In this document: one piece after another, positions 1 to 11,762 of the stretch
Position numbering within the stretch: position 1 is the first letter of the stretch
Layout of the letters: each line of letters starts with the position of its first letter
Source of the DNA: Mesorhabditis belari
Taxonomy: Eukaryota; Nematoda; Chromadorea; Rhabditida; Rhabditidae
Assembly: GCA_958450365.1 (NCBI GenBank)
Contig: CAUEEP010000913.1
Location: 787,001 to 851,000, forward strand
Reading direction: 5' to 3'
DNA: 64,000 nucleotides
Position numbers and translations under genes: made by a program
Notes under the pieces: generated by a model
Told to the model about the DNA's origin: nothing
The model's database searches: none
The model's input: the letters and a program-made list of their open reading frames with translations, nothing else

Positions 1-279
1 CAAAATAATTTCTTATTTCTCCTCTAACTTTTTTTCTAAACAACCCTTTGAGCTAAAAGTTGGTTTAGACACGTAAAAACAAACATATTTTATGAGGTGT
101 GATAAGTCAATGTCGTTCGAGTTTATAATAAAAAAGTTCAAAAAAAGTTTTTCATCAGAGATATTTAGTTTTTTGACTTAAAATATTAAAATATGTTTGT
201 TTTTACGTGTCTAAACCAACTTTTAGCTCAAAGGGTTGTTTAGAAAAAAAGTTAGAGGAGAAATAAGAAATTATTTTGG
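1..279. repeat. Long foldback repeat, arms about 90 bp
   Basis: Bases 1-93 are repeated as reverse complement at about 190-279, with a loop of about 95 bp. The arms share the TTTAGACACGTAAAAACAAA block. The flank GTGTGATAAGTTTATGTCCG resembles a Tc1/mariner end, so this is probably a non-autonomous DNA transposon. The left end may lie outside the window. Confidence 0.85.
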
Positions 280-304
280 GGTGTGATAAGTTTATGTCCG
301 CCAC

Positions 305-545
305 TGTATATATGTTGTGTCCGATTTAGATTGAACTTATCGCGGACGTCCGATTTAGATTACAGTCTATATCGGACGTCCGATTTAGATTCAATCTAAA
401 TCTTATATAGATTGAACAATAATATAAACATGTTATGAAAACGCTTAAGAACATATATTAAGCATGTTTATATTATTGTTCAATCTATATAAGATTTAGA
501 TTGAATCTAAATCGGACGGAAATCTAAATCGGGCACAACATATAT
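305..545. repeat. Foldback element with GTTGTGTCCGATTTAGA ends
   Basis: An inverted repeat with TTGTGTCCGATTTAGATT on the left and AATCTAAATCGGGCACAAC on the right. The centre is also palindromic around the AACATATATTAAGCATG region. Related pieces occur at 26215-26395 and as an end at about 1672-1700. It abuts a (TA)n tract on the right. Confidence 0.8.
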
Positions 546-552
546 ATATATA

Positions 553-1560
553 ATATATGTCGTAGCCGCTGACGAATTTCAGCCCCTAACGATCATTCGT
601 TAACGGCTAGCCGCTAACGAATGAAATTTTCCCCAGGCGGTTACGAATGATTCGTAATCGGCCAACCGAATCCTTGTAATCGGCGGCCGCCGAATCATTC
701 GTAATCGGCTTAACCGCACCATTCGTTGCGGGCGCCGTAACGAATGAAAATTTTTCACTAGATGTACGAAATCTTGGCAGTCAAATGAACTTACCGTGTT
801 TTGGTTTCAAATTTTACAAAAAAAAAGAAAAGAGAAAATCATTTTGAAGGAGCGTATTAAAAGCTTGTCAAAATACCCCTTTGCTGAAAATGGGTCCTCC
901 GGGACGAGTCCCCCCCATTGTTATCAGTGATTTCGGATTCATTTTCTTCCTGCTTTTTATTATGCTTTGTTTTTATTATACTTGCTTTATTATATTTGTT
1001 TTTTCAGGATGAATTCGTTTCTCAACCAACTTGACACGTATCAAATTTTGAAAAAGCGAACGCATATACTAACGACGAAAAATACGACGAAATTGCGAAC
1101 AGATTGACAACAATGTCAAGTGAAAGGAAAGCGAGAAACGGAAGCGAACGAGAGAAGAGGCGAATTGGGCACGTCGTTACTCGATTCAATGTATTGAGCA
1201 ATCAAAAATACCTACAATCATGGAGAAAAGGAGAGAACGAACAGCCAAAACGAGTCGTCAAGAAAGAGGAACTCTTCGATGTTTTGACGTCAACTCACAA
1301 AAGACTGGGACACGCCGGCCGGGACCTGATGTGGAAAGAGCTGCGAGGAGATTATCACGGGATCTCAAAGGAAATACTCGCAATTGCAATTGCACAAATG
1401 GATGCACGAATGGACGATGTGTGTGCCTCAAAACCAATATGCTCTGCAATAGCCGATGTCATCACAGTAATTCCTGCACCAACAAATAAACAGTTTGTTT
1501 TATGCATTTTAGTTGATGTTTTGTTAGTTATAAACGTTATTATGTTATAAACGTTAATAT
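553..1560 (+). mobile_element. Deleted integrase-like element, copy 1
   Basis: This segment recurs at 60410-61265 with the same GTCGTAGCCGCTGACGAAT start, a GC-rich leader of short CGAATGATTCGTAATCGGC-type subrepeats, and the same coding part. It is therefore a dispersed element. Two coding remnants lie in different frames (see 1104-1495). No complete integrase catalytic region is present between them, which suggests an internally deleted copy. Confidence 0.65.
1104..1495 (+). pseudogene. Integrase zinc-binding-like and CXC-like remnants in two frames
   Basis: One frame carries THKRLGHAGRDLMWKEL followed by a YHGIS motif. This resembles the His-containing zinc-binding region ahead of the integrase core in KRBA2-like and retroelement-derived integrases. 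A second frame, ending at the TAA near 1489, reads a cysteine cluster C-x-C-x3-C-x4-C-x-C-x6-C-x3-C-H, like CXC motifs at the C-terminus of some such proteins. The shift between frames and the missing DDE core fit an element whose middle was deleted. The second copy (60842-61239) has the same architecture with small indels. The family name is inferred. Confidence 0.5.
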
Positions 1561-1788
1561 GTTATAAATGTTAAATGTTATAAATGTTAAATGTTATAAA
1601 TTTTATTTCACTTGTTGTGATTAATTTGCTGATTTGCGTTTTGTTATATAGTTTGAAACAAAGGCAAATTTAAATCGGACACAACATATATATATATATA
1701 TAGATAATAATATTTATAGCCATGACTAAGTTATGAATCGAATAAATTAAAATCTTTGAAAATAAATATTCAAATAAAGGAAATTTAG

Positions 1789-4700
1789 GGGTCTCTTCGC
1801 GACACCGCTGAAATTGCCAAGGAGTTCGCAGATTCTGAACACGGAACTCACCGAGAAACTCTTCCCCCGGGCACATGAGGTAGAATTTAAATAAAAATTC
1901 AATACTTTTTCAACAAATTTCTTTAGCATCTAAATTCAAAAATCTTAAAGAAAGTTTTTAACATGAAGAAAGCGAAACTACAGAGCTAGGCAACTTTGTC
2001 TAGAAAAAAAATTAGCATTTAAGCATTAGAAAAGTTTGGCTCAATAGAAAAGTATCAAAGTTGGTTCAAAGATTCAAAGATCAACGATCAAAGATCAAAG
2101 ATCAACTATCAAAGATCAAAGCTCAAAGCTCAAAGATTTATAGATATAGATATGATTTATAGATTTTGATTATTCCGAAAATCAAGTGTTTTAAGGTTTC
2201 TCTTGACTTGGCCGTGATGAACATTCAACGAGGACGGGATCACGGTTTGCCAAGGTGAGGATTTAAAAGATAAAAATCGAAGTTTGCCAAGGTGGGGATT
2301 TAAAAGATAAAAATGGAATTTTATATTAAAAAGAAAATTGCAAGAGAATACAGAAAATAATGAACACTTTCTTAAATGCTCACTTTGAAATACAAGAATT
2401 TTTCTCTAAGAACAAATTCATTGGTTGGTGTTTTGCTATCAATGAATGTAACTGAAAAATGGCTGTGAGAAAAGAACGGCTCATGAAGAAACGGGGAAAT
2501 TCATTGATAGTGGAACCAAAATCAAAAGTACTAATCAAAATCAAATCAAACTCAAAAGTATTAATCATTTTTCCCATATCGTCCTTGCAATTTTCTTCCA
2601 TTTTTTGGTAGAATTTAAAAAAGAATGTTAGCAATTTAATTGCTAGATTCCAATTTTCTCAGCTTATTTTGAAAGACAAACTTTTAAATGAAAAGAAGTC
2701 CTCTAAATCGTATAAACTATCAAAACACTATTTGTAGTTCTAAAAGTGAATTGCATTCAGTTGGACTGAGTACCGTAAATGGTGCAATCTCTCTGTGCCG
2801 GAGACGTGGGATCAAATGGCGATTGAGGTGCCCGATGTGAATGTTCGCAATAAATTGAAAGCGCTTTATGGGCATCCCGGTGAGACAATTCGCTATTTAT
2901 TTTACAGAAGGATATTCAGCTAATCAATAGGTTAGCTGAATATTCGAGTGTTTAAAGTTCTTTTATCACTAACGTCATTAACGGGCATTAACGAGCTCTC
3001 TGGCCTCTGTCAACTGGTTTGGTACATTTTGAGATACCAAAACTTTTCTAGATGCTATGCAAATTGAAGTGTTTCAATCTTGAGAGTAAAAGTAGAGCCT
3101 TAAAAATCGCTCGTTAATGACCTTTTTTTGAAAAATCTCTTATTTTCTTAGGTAATGTTGATTTGTGGGTGGGTGGAGTGATTGAGACGAGGATGCCGGA
3201 TGGATTGATCGGACCGACTTTCGCTTGTCTCATCGCTGATCAATTCAAAAGAGCTAGAGCTGGTGATCGACATTGGTGGGGGAAAATTGAGAGTTGTAGG
3301 TATGAGAATTTCCAAATACAGGTACGAGAACGAGGGTGTCTTCTCGAAAGCTCAACTCCAGCAGATCAAGAAAACCTCGTTGGCGCGTTTATCCTGCGAT
3401 AATGGAGATGATATTGATCGGGTTCAGGTGAGAAAAAGTTGAACTTGTTAATGTTGGACAAGACAGCCAAGTTTTAAAAGTTTTTTTACTGTAAAGCTTT
3501 TAGAAAGATGTCTTCTTCTATCCAGGCAACTCGACACGTTTCTATGAGAAATGCGAGATGATTCCAGAGGTGCCAGAGTTTCGAATCTAATCAAAAATCT
3601 AATAGAAAAGATTTTAAGACCTGAAATTTGATAGATAATGCCTTTTTGTTAACTTTTTCCAAGTTAACTTTACTGGATAACTTAGAGTTTCAAGTTTGAA
3701 TCAATATAGGCAAAAATTTGAATCAATACAGACAAAAATTTAAAAATAATTTCTCCTTTTTTGATATAATTTCGTAGATCGACAAATTTCTCTATTTTCA
3801 AATAACTAAAAAATTTCGATCTCAGTTTTCAATTTCAATTCTTTCCAGATCAATTTGAACATGTGGCAAGCTTGCTGTGAGGGACAATGCTCAATGAATC
3901 AAGATTCGCCGATTACGGGAAAGTGCGTTGAAATTTTTCGATTTCAAATTGAAACTTGAAAGCAAACTTTAAAAAAAAAGCTCTAGCCTCAAAAATGGAG
4001 GACTGGAGATGTCCCAGTTTGAGCATTTGAGCACTTTCTTCAAAAGAAACCCATTTTGGTGTCAATAGAAAAGTTGTAGAGAATCAAAAATTAGGCTTAT
4101 AGCCAAATTTCCAAAAAGATACACTTAGTCGTTTCGCTTAAAATGCAAGTTTTGTGAAAATTCGTAAATTTCGCATTTCTTGAAAACCAGTTTATGAATC
4201 GTTCTGAAAATTTGGCTATAAGCTCATTTATTTCCGGACAACCTACCGTAAATACTGTAATAGTACCCCACCCCCATAATGACGGTGCGGAGTGCTGCGT
4301 AGTCTAGCTTTTAACGAGTTTTTTTCATTCATTCATTTTTTTCAAAGCGCCCGTACTTTCAAAAAATGCGTCTTTGGTATCAAAAAATAGCTGAAATTCA
4401 GGGCTATTTTTTGATACCAAAGATAATGACGGTGCGGAATGTTGTGTAGTCTAGCTTTGAACGCGTTTTTCTCAACACTGGTTTATGCTACCGCGCTTAG
4501 GTATCAAAAAATAGCCCTGAATTTCAGCTATTTTTTGATACCAAAGACGCATTTTTTGAAAGTACGGGCGCTTTGAAAAAAATGAAATACTAAAAAACTT
4601 TTGCGACTACGCGACTGTACGAGGGCGGTGGGGTACTATTACAGTATTTACGGTAATAGCTGTTAGTTTGGCGAGCGAGCACTTGGCAAATGATCGAGAA

Positions 4701-6685
4701 TTAACGAATTTCCTCGCTGAACTTCAACGGGATCATCCTCCATTTGTAAGAAAAGATTACATACTCTGCTCAAAAAAATAAGAAAATATTATACTTGCAA
4801 ATAGTGAATATCTTAAATATATTGACTATATTGATATTGACTATTTGCAAGTATAACATTTTCTTATTTATTGAGCAGAGTATGTAATCTTTTCTTAAAT
4901 AGCCATGGTTTTTAAGAAATAGCAAAAAGGATGAAGATTCTCTCGTCAATCTAATAGTTATTTTAAAAGTTGAAATCGCAAAACAAGATGGGAAACTTTT
5001 GACTTTATATAGGATTCAAATAAAATGCAAATGTTTGTAGATGTAGAATGTAGAAATATAAACAAATTCTTACATTTTTCTCTAATTTCAGTCGTCGTCG
5101 CCGGGCTGAGAAAGCGAAAAATTTCTGCGAAGTTGAGGGGATAATGAAAAATGAAGGAGAAAAGTGGAAAATCGATAAATGTACGATGTGTGAATGCAAA
5201 GTGAGTAAAATGATTTAGAAGAAATTCTGAAATCATTAAAAAATAGACTTCTTCTTCTTCAAGAAGATTTGCTCATTTACTGCTCATTTAGATGTGTCAA
5301 AATGCGAGAAAGACACGTGTTTTCTAAAAAAAAACACCACTTTCAACGTAATCCCGTCAGTTTTTATTTGATTGCCTCAATTTTGGGGGTAGGCTAATTT
5401 CCGCATTTTTTTTCGCATTTTCCGCAACAGGGTCATTTGCGCAACTAGGTCTTTTGCGCAACTCGCCATAACTTTCTTCTAAGTCGGCCAATCTTTATGA
5501 TTTTGGTTTCATTTTATTGCACTTGTCAAGTTCAATAAAATGAAACCAAAATCATAAAGATTGGCTGACTTAGAAGAAAGTTATGGTGAGGATTGGGGTG
5601 AGGGGATTTGCCCTGAGTTTCGTCAAAAGGAGTTGCCGCATTTATTCTAATCGAAGCGCAGCCTCTAATAGAAGCAATAACTATGGATATTCAGCTTAGT
5701 AGACCAAATACCCTGGCCTTTAAAGGTAGATAAGGCTATATACGCATTTCCTTGACAAAAATGGGGGTAGGCTAATTTCCGCAACAGGGTCATTTGCGCG
5801 CAACTCGCCATAACTTTCTTCTAAGTCGATCAATCTTTATTATTTTGGTTTCATTTTATTGCACTTATTGAGATCTTTTAAGATTGTCAAATAATTGGGA
5901 ACTGATTTTTCAAAAGCAAGTAGTAAAACTCGATCATCGATCAGCTTGACCAGCTCGATCACTCGATCAATTTGAATAATTATAACTGCATAAGATATTC
6001 AGCTAAATCCTGTAATGTTAAATTTTATTCCTTTGCGTTCTACTGGGGGGTAGGTTAGTTTGCGTTCTATTGGGGGGTAGGTTAGTTTCCGTTCTATTGG
6101 AGGGTAGGTTAGTTTCCGTTCTATTAGGGGGTAGGTTAGTTTCCGTTCTATTGGAGGGTAGGTTAGTTTCCGTTCTATTGGGGGGTAGGTTAGTTTCCGT
6201 TCTATTGGGGGGTAGGTTAGTTTCCGTTCTATTAGGGGGTAGGTTAGTTTCCGTTCTATTGGAGGGTAGGCTAGTTTTCGTTCTATTGGGGGTAGGCTAA
6301 ATTTTTTTTGCGCAACTGGGTTACTTGTTAAACTTGTTGAGATCTACAAAATGAAACCAAAATCATAAAGATTGGCTGACTTAGAAGAAAGTTATGGTGA
6401 GTTGCGCAAATGACCTAGTTGCGCAAATGACCCTGTTGCGCAAAACAATCGCGGAAATTAGCCTACCCCCAATTTTGTTCTTATTCGATGAGAAATCACA
6501 ATGAATGAAGCAAAAATTGAGGTGATTGAATGAAAACTGGCGTGTATTACGGTAGCTTTGGTGCCTTTTAGAAAAAGAAATGGAAATTCATCTAATTTAG
6601 CGAATAAAGGCACTTTAAATCTATGAATTTTTCTTTTCAGAATGCCCAAGTCTGGTGCACGGTCAAGGAGCATTGCTTGGATTAA
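1789..6685 (+). CDS. Peroxidasin (heme peroxidase with VWC domain), 3' part
   Basis: Secreted extracellular-matrix heme peroxidase. Animal peroxidasins make hypobromous acid that forms sulfilimine crosslinks in collagen IV. Exons: 1789-1879, 2196-2254, 2761-2879, 3152-3275, 3322-3427, 3504-3569, 3849-3922, 4667-4745, 5092-5200, 6641-6685 (TAA). Visible motifs are [23 protein letters not shown] (heme peroxidase signature), [26 protein letters not shown] and LSCDNGD. A helical linker follows, then a C-terminal von Willebrand factor C module with five cysteines that ends in CTVKEHCLD. Signal peptide, LRR and Ig domains would lie left of the window. One junction is unsolved: exon 4667-4745 ends in phase 0 but 5092 needs phase 2, so a microexon is missing or the frame is broken there. 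Confidence 0.88.
2238..2314 (+). repeat. Tandem duplication of an exon end plus 5' splice site
   Basis: The end of the peroxidasin RGRDHG exon and its donor (GTTTGCCAAGGTGAGG) plus about 20 bp of intron are repeated once in tandem at a period of about 37 bp. The second donor reads GTTTGCCAAGGTGGGG. The downstream exon phase fits the first donor. Confidence 0.8.
3980..4238. mobile_element. Mariner-derived fragment in peroxidasin intron
   Basis: About 230 bp starting ACTGGAGATGTCCCAGTTTG matches the interior of the non-autonomous mariner copies at 18438-18968 and 23803-24326. The terminal inverted repeats are missing, so it is a truncated copy. Confidence 0.7.
4245..4655. mobile_element. Foldback MITE, ACCGTAAATACTGTAATAG family, copy 1
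   Basis: The ends are ACCGTAAATACTGTAATAG and its reverse complement. The inside carries a palindrome around GGTATCAAAAAATAGC. At least four more copies lie at 15022-15287, 34409-34676, 54889-55185 and 58649-58915. This copy ends only 11 bp before the splice acceptor of the 4667 exon. Confidence 0.9.
4743..4905. repeat. Foldback touching an exon end
   Basis: AAGAAAAGATTACATACTCT is repeated as reverse complement near 4885-4905, with arms of about 70 bp. The left arm begins at the 5' splice site of the peroxidasin exon ending at 4745, which may explain the phase problem at that junction. Confidence 0.75.
5388..6475. mobile_element. Cluster of GGGGGTAGGCTAATTTCC foldback elements
   Basis: Several related pieces in the last peroxidasin intron carry GGGGGTAGGCTAATTTCCGC ends and a core of GCGCAACTCGCCATAAC plus AAAATGAAACCAAAATCAT in both orientations (5388-5600, 5762-5890, 6300-6475). 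A similar element lies at 61871-62078 and a fragment near 21085-21125. A minisatellite (6040-6300) sits inside the cluster. Confidence 0.8.
6040..6300 (+). repeat. 27-bp minisatellite
   Basis: About nine copies of GGGGGGTAGGTTAGTTTCC plus GTTCTATT with small changes. The period is a multiple of three, so one frame stays open for 76 codons, but this is repeat-driven and not a gene. The unit resembles the GGGGGTAGGCTAATTTCC transposon end next to it. Confidence 0.9.
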
Positions 6686-8570
6686 AAAAAAAAGAAAATT
6701 TTTTAAATTTCAACTTTTTAACGTGTACAATAATAGATTTATCATTGTTTTTCTGTTAAAATTTTAAACATTTTCCTTTATGCTTTATGTTCCTTTTGAA
6801 ATTCTCATAATTCTCATAATTTCATCAGCTTTCAAAATCGAATCCAAAAACCATGAGGAAAAAAGAACTGACATTGTTTGGTTGAGTCATTTCGACGCAT
6901 TTTTATTCATTATTCATTCACAAACGACCAGCTAGCCATTTTGTGCCATTTTTTTCTAGGAAAAATTCTTCTAAATAGTCTATTATTTTTGATTTGTTAG
7001 TTGAATAAAAAGTTGAATAAAAAGTTTTAAAATATTCAAAATTAAAACTTAAAGATTAAAAATAATGCAACGATTGTACTCTTGTGAGTACAATAATGCA
7101 ACGATTGTACTCTATTGTAACGAGCTTGTGTACTCTCGAAGATTCAAGGCTCTCCAAGATATTTAGCTGGTAAATTTGTACTGGTTTTCGGGGTTGACGA
7201 TTGGCGCTATCCATTTTGTTCTCATCTCCAAATAAAAAGAAGTATACTAGGCTAATTAGATAGTTAATTGTCACCTTTGCTTCTCTTCTTCTTCTTCTTC
7301 TTCTTCTTCTTCTTCTTCTTCTTCTTCTTCTTCTTCTTCTTCTTCTTCTTCTTCTTCTTCTTCTTCTTCTTCTTCTTCTTCTTCTTCTTCTTCTTCTTCT
7401 TCTTCTTCTTGTGTGATGGGGATGAGATGAGCAACGAATCCTCTTTGATCCTTTTGCGTTTACCCTTTATCTGTTAATTTCTAGTTTTTCTAAAAAAATG
7501 TATTTCAATTTGAACAGAATTCAAAAGAAATCTTGACACTTTAAGACTTGACACAACAAAAGTTCACTTTCAAAGAGATTGTTGAATTAACAATCTCTTT
7601 GAAAGTGCACGGAAAAATCACCACTAATTCAGTGGTAATTTTTCTGTTTCTTCCAACCGGCTGGTAAGCCGGAAACGCGTTTCTATCGTACTCCCGATCG
7701 TCAAAAAGTATTTTTGGAAAATTTTTGGATAAACTGAAACTCTTTTCTTGATTAAACTATATGATTACGTAGATGGGCGGCTTTGGCGAATGAATGTTTA
7801 TGGGAAAACTCTACTCTGCTTTAAAGGAAACTCTCCTTTGTGCTTAAATCTTGTAAACGCACCTTTTCTAGCGCACTTATTTCTTTATTTTCCTTTTTGC
7901 TTCAAGAAAATGAAGAATTAAGTGCACCAGGAAGAGTGTGTTTGCAAGACTTGAGCCCAAAGAACACCCGCCCAAACAAAGCGAGTTTCAATTTGGTCGT
8001 CATTGGGTAAGTTGCAAGATTAATATCGGTTGTTGCTGAAAAAGTAAAGAGTTCAGTGTGCTAGGAAGGGTGCGTTTTTGAGCTTAAAGTACACCCGGAA
8101 AATGGATTTCTTACGAGTGACTCAGGGGAATCAGTCTTGTTTTTTTTGATCTAAAAACTTGAGGTTGAGGTTGAGGCAGAATTATGAATTTCCCCACTTT
8201 TCCTATTTCTTTCTTTCCCGTTTCTTTCTTTCCCGTTTCTCAATCCGGATGTGCGTGTTCGGCATCCATATCGAATCGAATCCATTCCAATGAATATTCG
8301 CTTCTGAATTTTTCTCCCAAATACTACCTATATTTTTTAAGGACGAGTTTTGACGCCCAAACTTCGCCCACTCAAACTTTTTCGAATCAATGTTTACATC
8401 TTTGTCTTTGTTCACGCTTAAAATGTCTATTGATCAGGAATTTGGTTCTTGGACAAGATTCTTGCACGAACAATCACTTCAACAGGCTTTTTAAGCAGAT
8501 ATTATCCTGAATTTACTTGGATTTACTCCCAGTTGGACACGTTTCCTTTTAAGGCTGGGAATACAAAAAA
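6686..8570. other. Intergenic region after peroxidasin
   Basis: No convincing exon is seen. It holds the peroxidasin 3' flank, a (CTT)n tract, a perfect hairpin at about 7567-7608 (ACTTTCAAAGAGATTGTTGA arm), and a short dispersed repeat at about 7848-7950 related to 36735-36850 and 40045-40145. Confidence 0.6.
7282..7410 (+). repeat. (CTT)n microsatellite, about 42 units
   Basis: An almost perfect CTT run of about 128 bp. On the + strand it gives a poly-Phe frame with no biological meaning. Confidence 0.97.
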
Positions 8571-8571
8571 T

Positions 8572-8656
8572 GGTCGGCGCCGGGCGTCGAACCCGCGACC
8601 TCTAGCGGCCGACCGCTTGCCGAGCCAAAACTCTACCAATGAACTAAGCTGACACG
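8572..8656 (-). repeat. tRNA-like module 1
   Basis: On the minus strand there is an A-box-like AGCTTAGTTCATTGGTAGAG, then a B-box GGTTCGACGCC inside a GC-rich stem. The acceptor arms do not pair convincingly, so it reads as a tRNA pseudogene or SINE head rather than a working tRNA. Confidence 0.5.
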
Positions 8657-9062
8657 TTGACGGCCGCCACCAGGATAGGGCCTTATGCCTTACTTTCAAG
8701 TACATTCAAGACAAAGTACTTGCCTAAATATCTGCCCTCATCGTTGGTTCAATCAAAAATTTTTGGGGTGAGATGGTTTCTTGTGAGTTCTCCTCGCCCT
8801 TAACCCATCCATCCTCTCCTGTTTCACCTCTTGTTTTTTTTCCCATCTCTTCACCCTTCCATACATCTTTTGCATAAACATTACAGAAGCTACAGGTGGT
8901 TTCATCAGTGAAGTGCGGGTTTTTGTTACTGTGAACGGGATACCTACATACCCAAAAAAAATCAAAATAAGAAATACGGAAAACATGGAATAGTGTTAAC
9001 TTTAAAAGCAATTATTTCCTGACTATGGAAAGGCACGAAGTTAAAAGGCGTCAAGGTGGCCT

Positions 9063-9297
9063 TTTAATACCAGAACCACGGGGCTTTATAGAATCGCCTA
9101 TGCTGATTCTGAATATGCTTTTACTTTTTTCAAAGGAGATTTGTAACGTGAGATATCTAAGTTTATGCCGATTTTCGGAGTCCTTATAAGCTTTTTTTCT
9201 CTTCCTTGATTGCGGTGATGGTGGCGCAGTGGATAGTGTGCCCGTCTTTAGAACGGTGTTGAAGTTTTTTTTGCCCGGGTTCAAGTTCGCTCCCGGT
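9063..9297 (+). mobile_element. SINE-like repeat with tRNA-like module, copy 1
   Basis: About 190 bp beginning TTTAATACCAGAACCA leads into a tRNA-like segment: A-box GTGGCGCAGTGGATAGTGTG and B-box GGGTTCAAGTTC. The same block recurs at 11863-12068, where it is cut off before the B-box. The tRNA-like part lies at the 3' end, unlike most SINEs where it is 5', so the true orientation and limits are uncertain. Confidence 0.6.
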
Positions 9298-9371
9298 ATT
9301 TTCTTTTTGCTTTTTTTTTGAGAAAATGATTAGAAAATTTGAATTAAATTGCACTATTTTGTGGAATAGTG

Positions 9372-9547
9372 GAATGTTCTTGTTCTTGTTCTTCTTGTTC
9401 TTGTTCTTCTTGTTCTTGTTCTTCTTGTTCTTGTTCTTCTTCTTCTTCTTCTTGTTTATGTTCTTCTTGTTCTTGTTCTTCTTCTTCTTGTTTATGTTCT
9501 TCTTGTTCTTGTTCTTCTTGTTTTTCTTGTTCTTCTTGTTCTTCTCC
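9372..9547 (+). repeat. TTCTTG/TTCTTC microsatellite
   Basis: An imperfect TTCTTG, TTCTTC and GTTCTT array, with low-complexity open frames on both strands that are not genes. Confidence 0.95.
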
Positions 9548-10439
9548 AATTCAATTTCATTCCGCGTATTGAAATCCACTATTTTTGCACATAAAAACTC
9601 TTTATTGAGTAAATCGCCTATCTTTTTTTTCCCTATCTATCGCCTATCTTATTCTTTTTCCTCTATAGTTAAATTTTTTTTAGTTTTCTTATGAAAAAAT
9701 GGGTTTAGATCTAAAATGAAAAAGGTTAGGCAAGGCCAAGCCAAAGCTATTTGTTCATTTTGACTTTTCTTGGCTTAGCTTCGTCTGATTAGTCATAGTT
9801 TTTGGCTTTTAGGAACAGGTAACGATGGAGAAAGAAAGGCCAATCAAAATACGTTTGAAATTTTCGATCTATTTCCCTTTAAAATCCACCATTTCTTTGT
9901 CTCTTTTCTTTTTCTAATCATTTCATTTACAAATCTTTTTCCTCTCAAAGAAAACAGGAACTATTGTATGAAAACTTTTGAAATGAATTTCAAATTTTCC
10001 TTTACTTGGAAAGAAAAGAAAGAGAAAGAAAAAAGAAAAGAAACTTTGGCGCGGCTAGAAAAGAAAAGAAACTTTCCCCAATCAGACCAAAGCCGGAAAT
10101 AAGATAAAAGCAGAGCAAATCTTATGATTTCCTCCAATCATCCACCCACCTTTTTATTTTTAAATTTGTTTAATCAAAAAGTTTGAGAGCTCAAGATTTG
10201 AGTGCTTTTGGGAGAGAGATTTTGGCGGATCTTGGGAATTGAATGGGTTTAAAGCTTTCGTTTCGATCTAGAAAGCTTAGTAGCGTGATGTTTCATATAT
10301 TTTTCAATTTTTAACTTTATTATTTGAATCTAACGCAAATGAAAGCGAGCAATTAAACGAATTAAATCGGTGTTTCAATGGCTTCAATGATTCACCAATT
10401 TCGGTCCAAATTTACAGCTGAATATCCTTTTCGAAGATC

Positions 10440-11208
10440 TATTGGGTTGGTGAAAAAGTCTTTTTCGATTTTTTGGGACCTTAAATGGAGTACCTTAAAT
10501 TTGTCGAATTTTGACGTTTTATAGCTCTTCCTAAAGCTGAATTCAAGACGGATCGATTGGTAAAAACCGTTTTGAGATATCTCTTTTCTAGAAGTTTTTA
10601 CAGCTATTTTAGTAAAGGGCGGCAGAGCCAAAAAATTGCTGTTTTCACGAAGGACTCTTCTGCCCCATATCTTCACTTCCAATTGACCGATCAACTTGCG
10701 GTTAGTCTTAAAATGTTCCTTATAAAATTTGGTTATAGAAAACCACAACTTTCTTAGTATACTTTAATATAAAAACATAGAGAAAATCGCGAAAAGCGAA
10801 AAGCGGCGGAAAGGCTATTGATCTGAGGGTCGCTGGTTCGACTTCCACCGGTGACAATATTTTTCAAAAATTTTTTGCTAAGATTCTGAAAATTTGTGTC
10901 TAGGGGTTATTTTTGACGCTGATCACGAAACACATGTTTTTAGCCTAGGTTTCTGCACGGAAAACTAACGAAACGTGAAAACAGCCATGTTTTGGCTTTT
11001 TTGGCTCTGCCGCCCTTTACTAAAATAGTTGTAAAAACTTCTAGAAAAGAGATATCTCAAAACGGTTTTTACCAATCGATCCGTCTTGAATTCAGCTTTA
11101 GGAAGAGCTATAAAACGTCAAAATTCGACAAATTTAAGGTACTCTCCCAAAAAATCCGAAATCGGAAATCGAAAAAAAAATCGGACTTTTCCACTAACCC
11201 AATATAAA
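10440..11208. mobile_element. Foldback element with mariner-like ATTGGGTTGGTGAAAAAG ends
   Basis: The arms 10440-10640 and 10995-11208 are inverted copies, sharing CTCTGCCGCCCTTTACTAAA and GAGATATCTCAAAACGG. The ends, ATTGGGTTGGTGAAAAAG and CCACTAACCCAATA, resemble mariner terminal repeats. The loop contains a tRNA B-box-like CTGGTTCGACTTCC at about 10838. Confidence 0.85.
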
Positions 11209-11762
11209 GCAGAGAAATCTCTGTGTAAATGATTGGCAAGTTTTTTAAATGACAATTCCATATGTTCTTTATGTTCCATATGTTCTTTAAACAATTGTGT
11301 TACTTGAAAAGAAAACTGAGAGATTTTGAAAGCCATTTTGAAAGCCATTTTGAAAGTCATCAATTTGAATGAATGAAACTTTCTGCCTTTCTGCAAAATA
11401 GCCTTCCCAAAAGCAAGAATCCCGTCACTTAAAACCCCAATAAATATCTGCCAAAATGTGGAAGTTTTGAGAAGTTTACGTTTTTTTTTTTTCCCGCTAA
11501 ACACGCGAATATTTTTTTTCAGAGAAAGCAAATGACAGGTCTAAAGAGAAATAAAAAAACCCCATTGGGCTGATTGCTTAAATTTGCACGACACGCAAAC
11601 GTTTCCTCTACATTCTTCACACTCTTTTAGAAAAAAAAACCGAGAAATCAAGCCTTAGACTCAGAAAAAAAAATCAGGAAATTTGAGGAAAATAGCGAAA
11701 AAAATTCTACTTCGTGTTCTGAAAAATGGACATTTTCACTGGAAAGTGTTCTCGAGAAAAGT

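Noticed and set aside
6070..6300. 76-codon repetitive ORF (GGRLVSVLL units)
   Set aside because: It is only a minisatellite with a period divisible by three. There are no splice sites and no family likeness.
7268..7477. Poly-Phe ORF
   Set aside because: Product of the (CTT)n microsatellite.
9184..9579. Lys/Asn-rich 131-codon ORF on the minus strand
   Set aside because: Low-complexity frame across the TTCTTG array.
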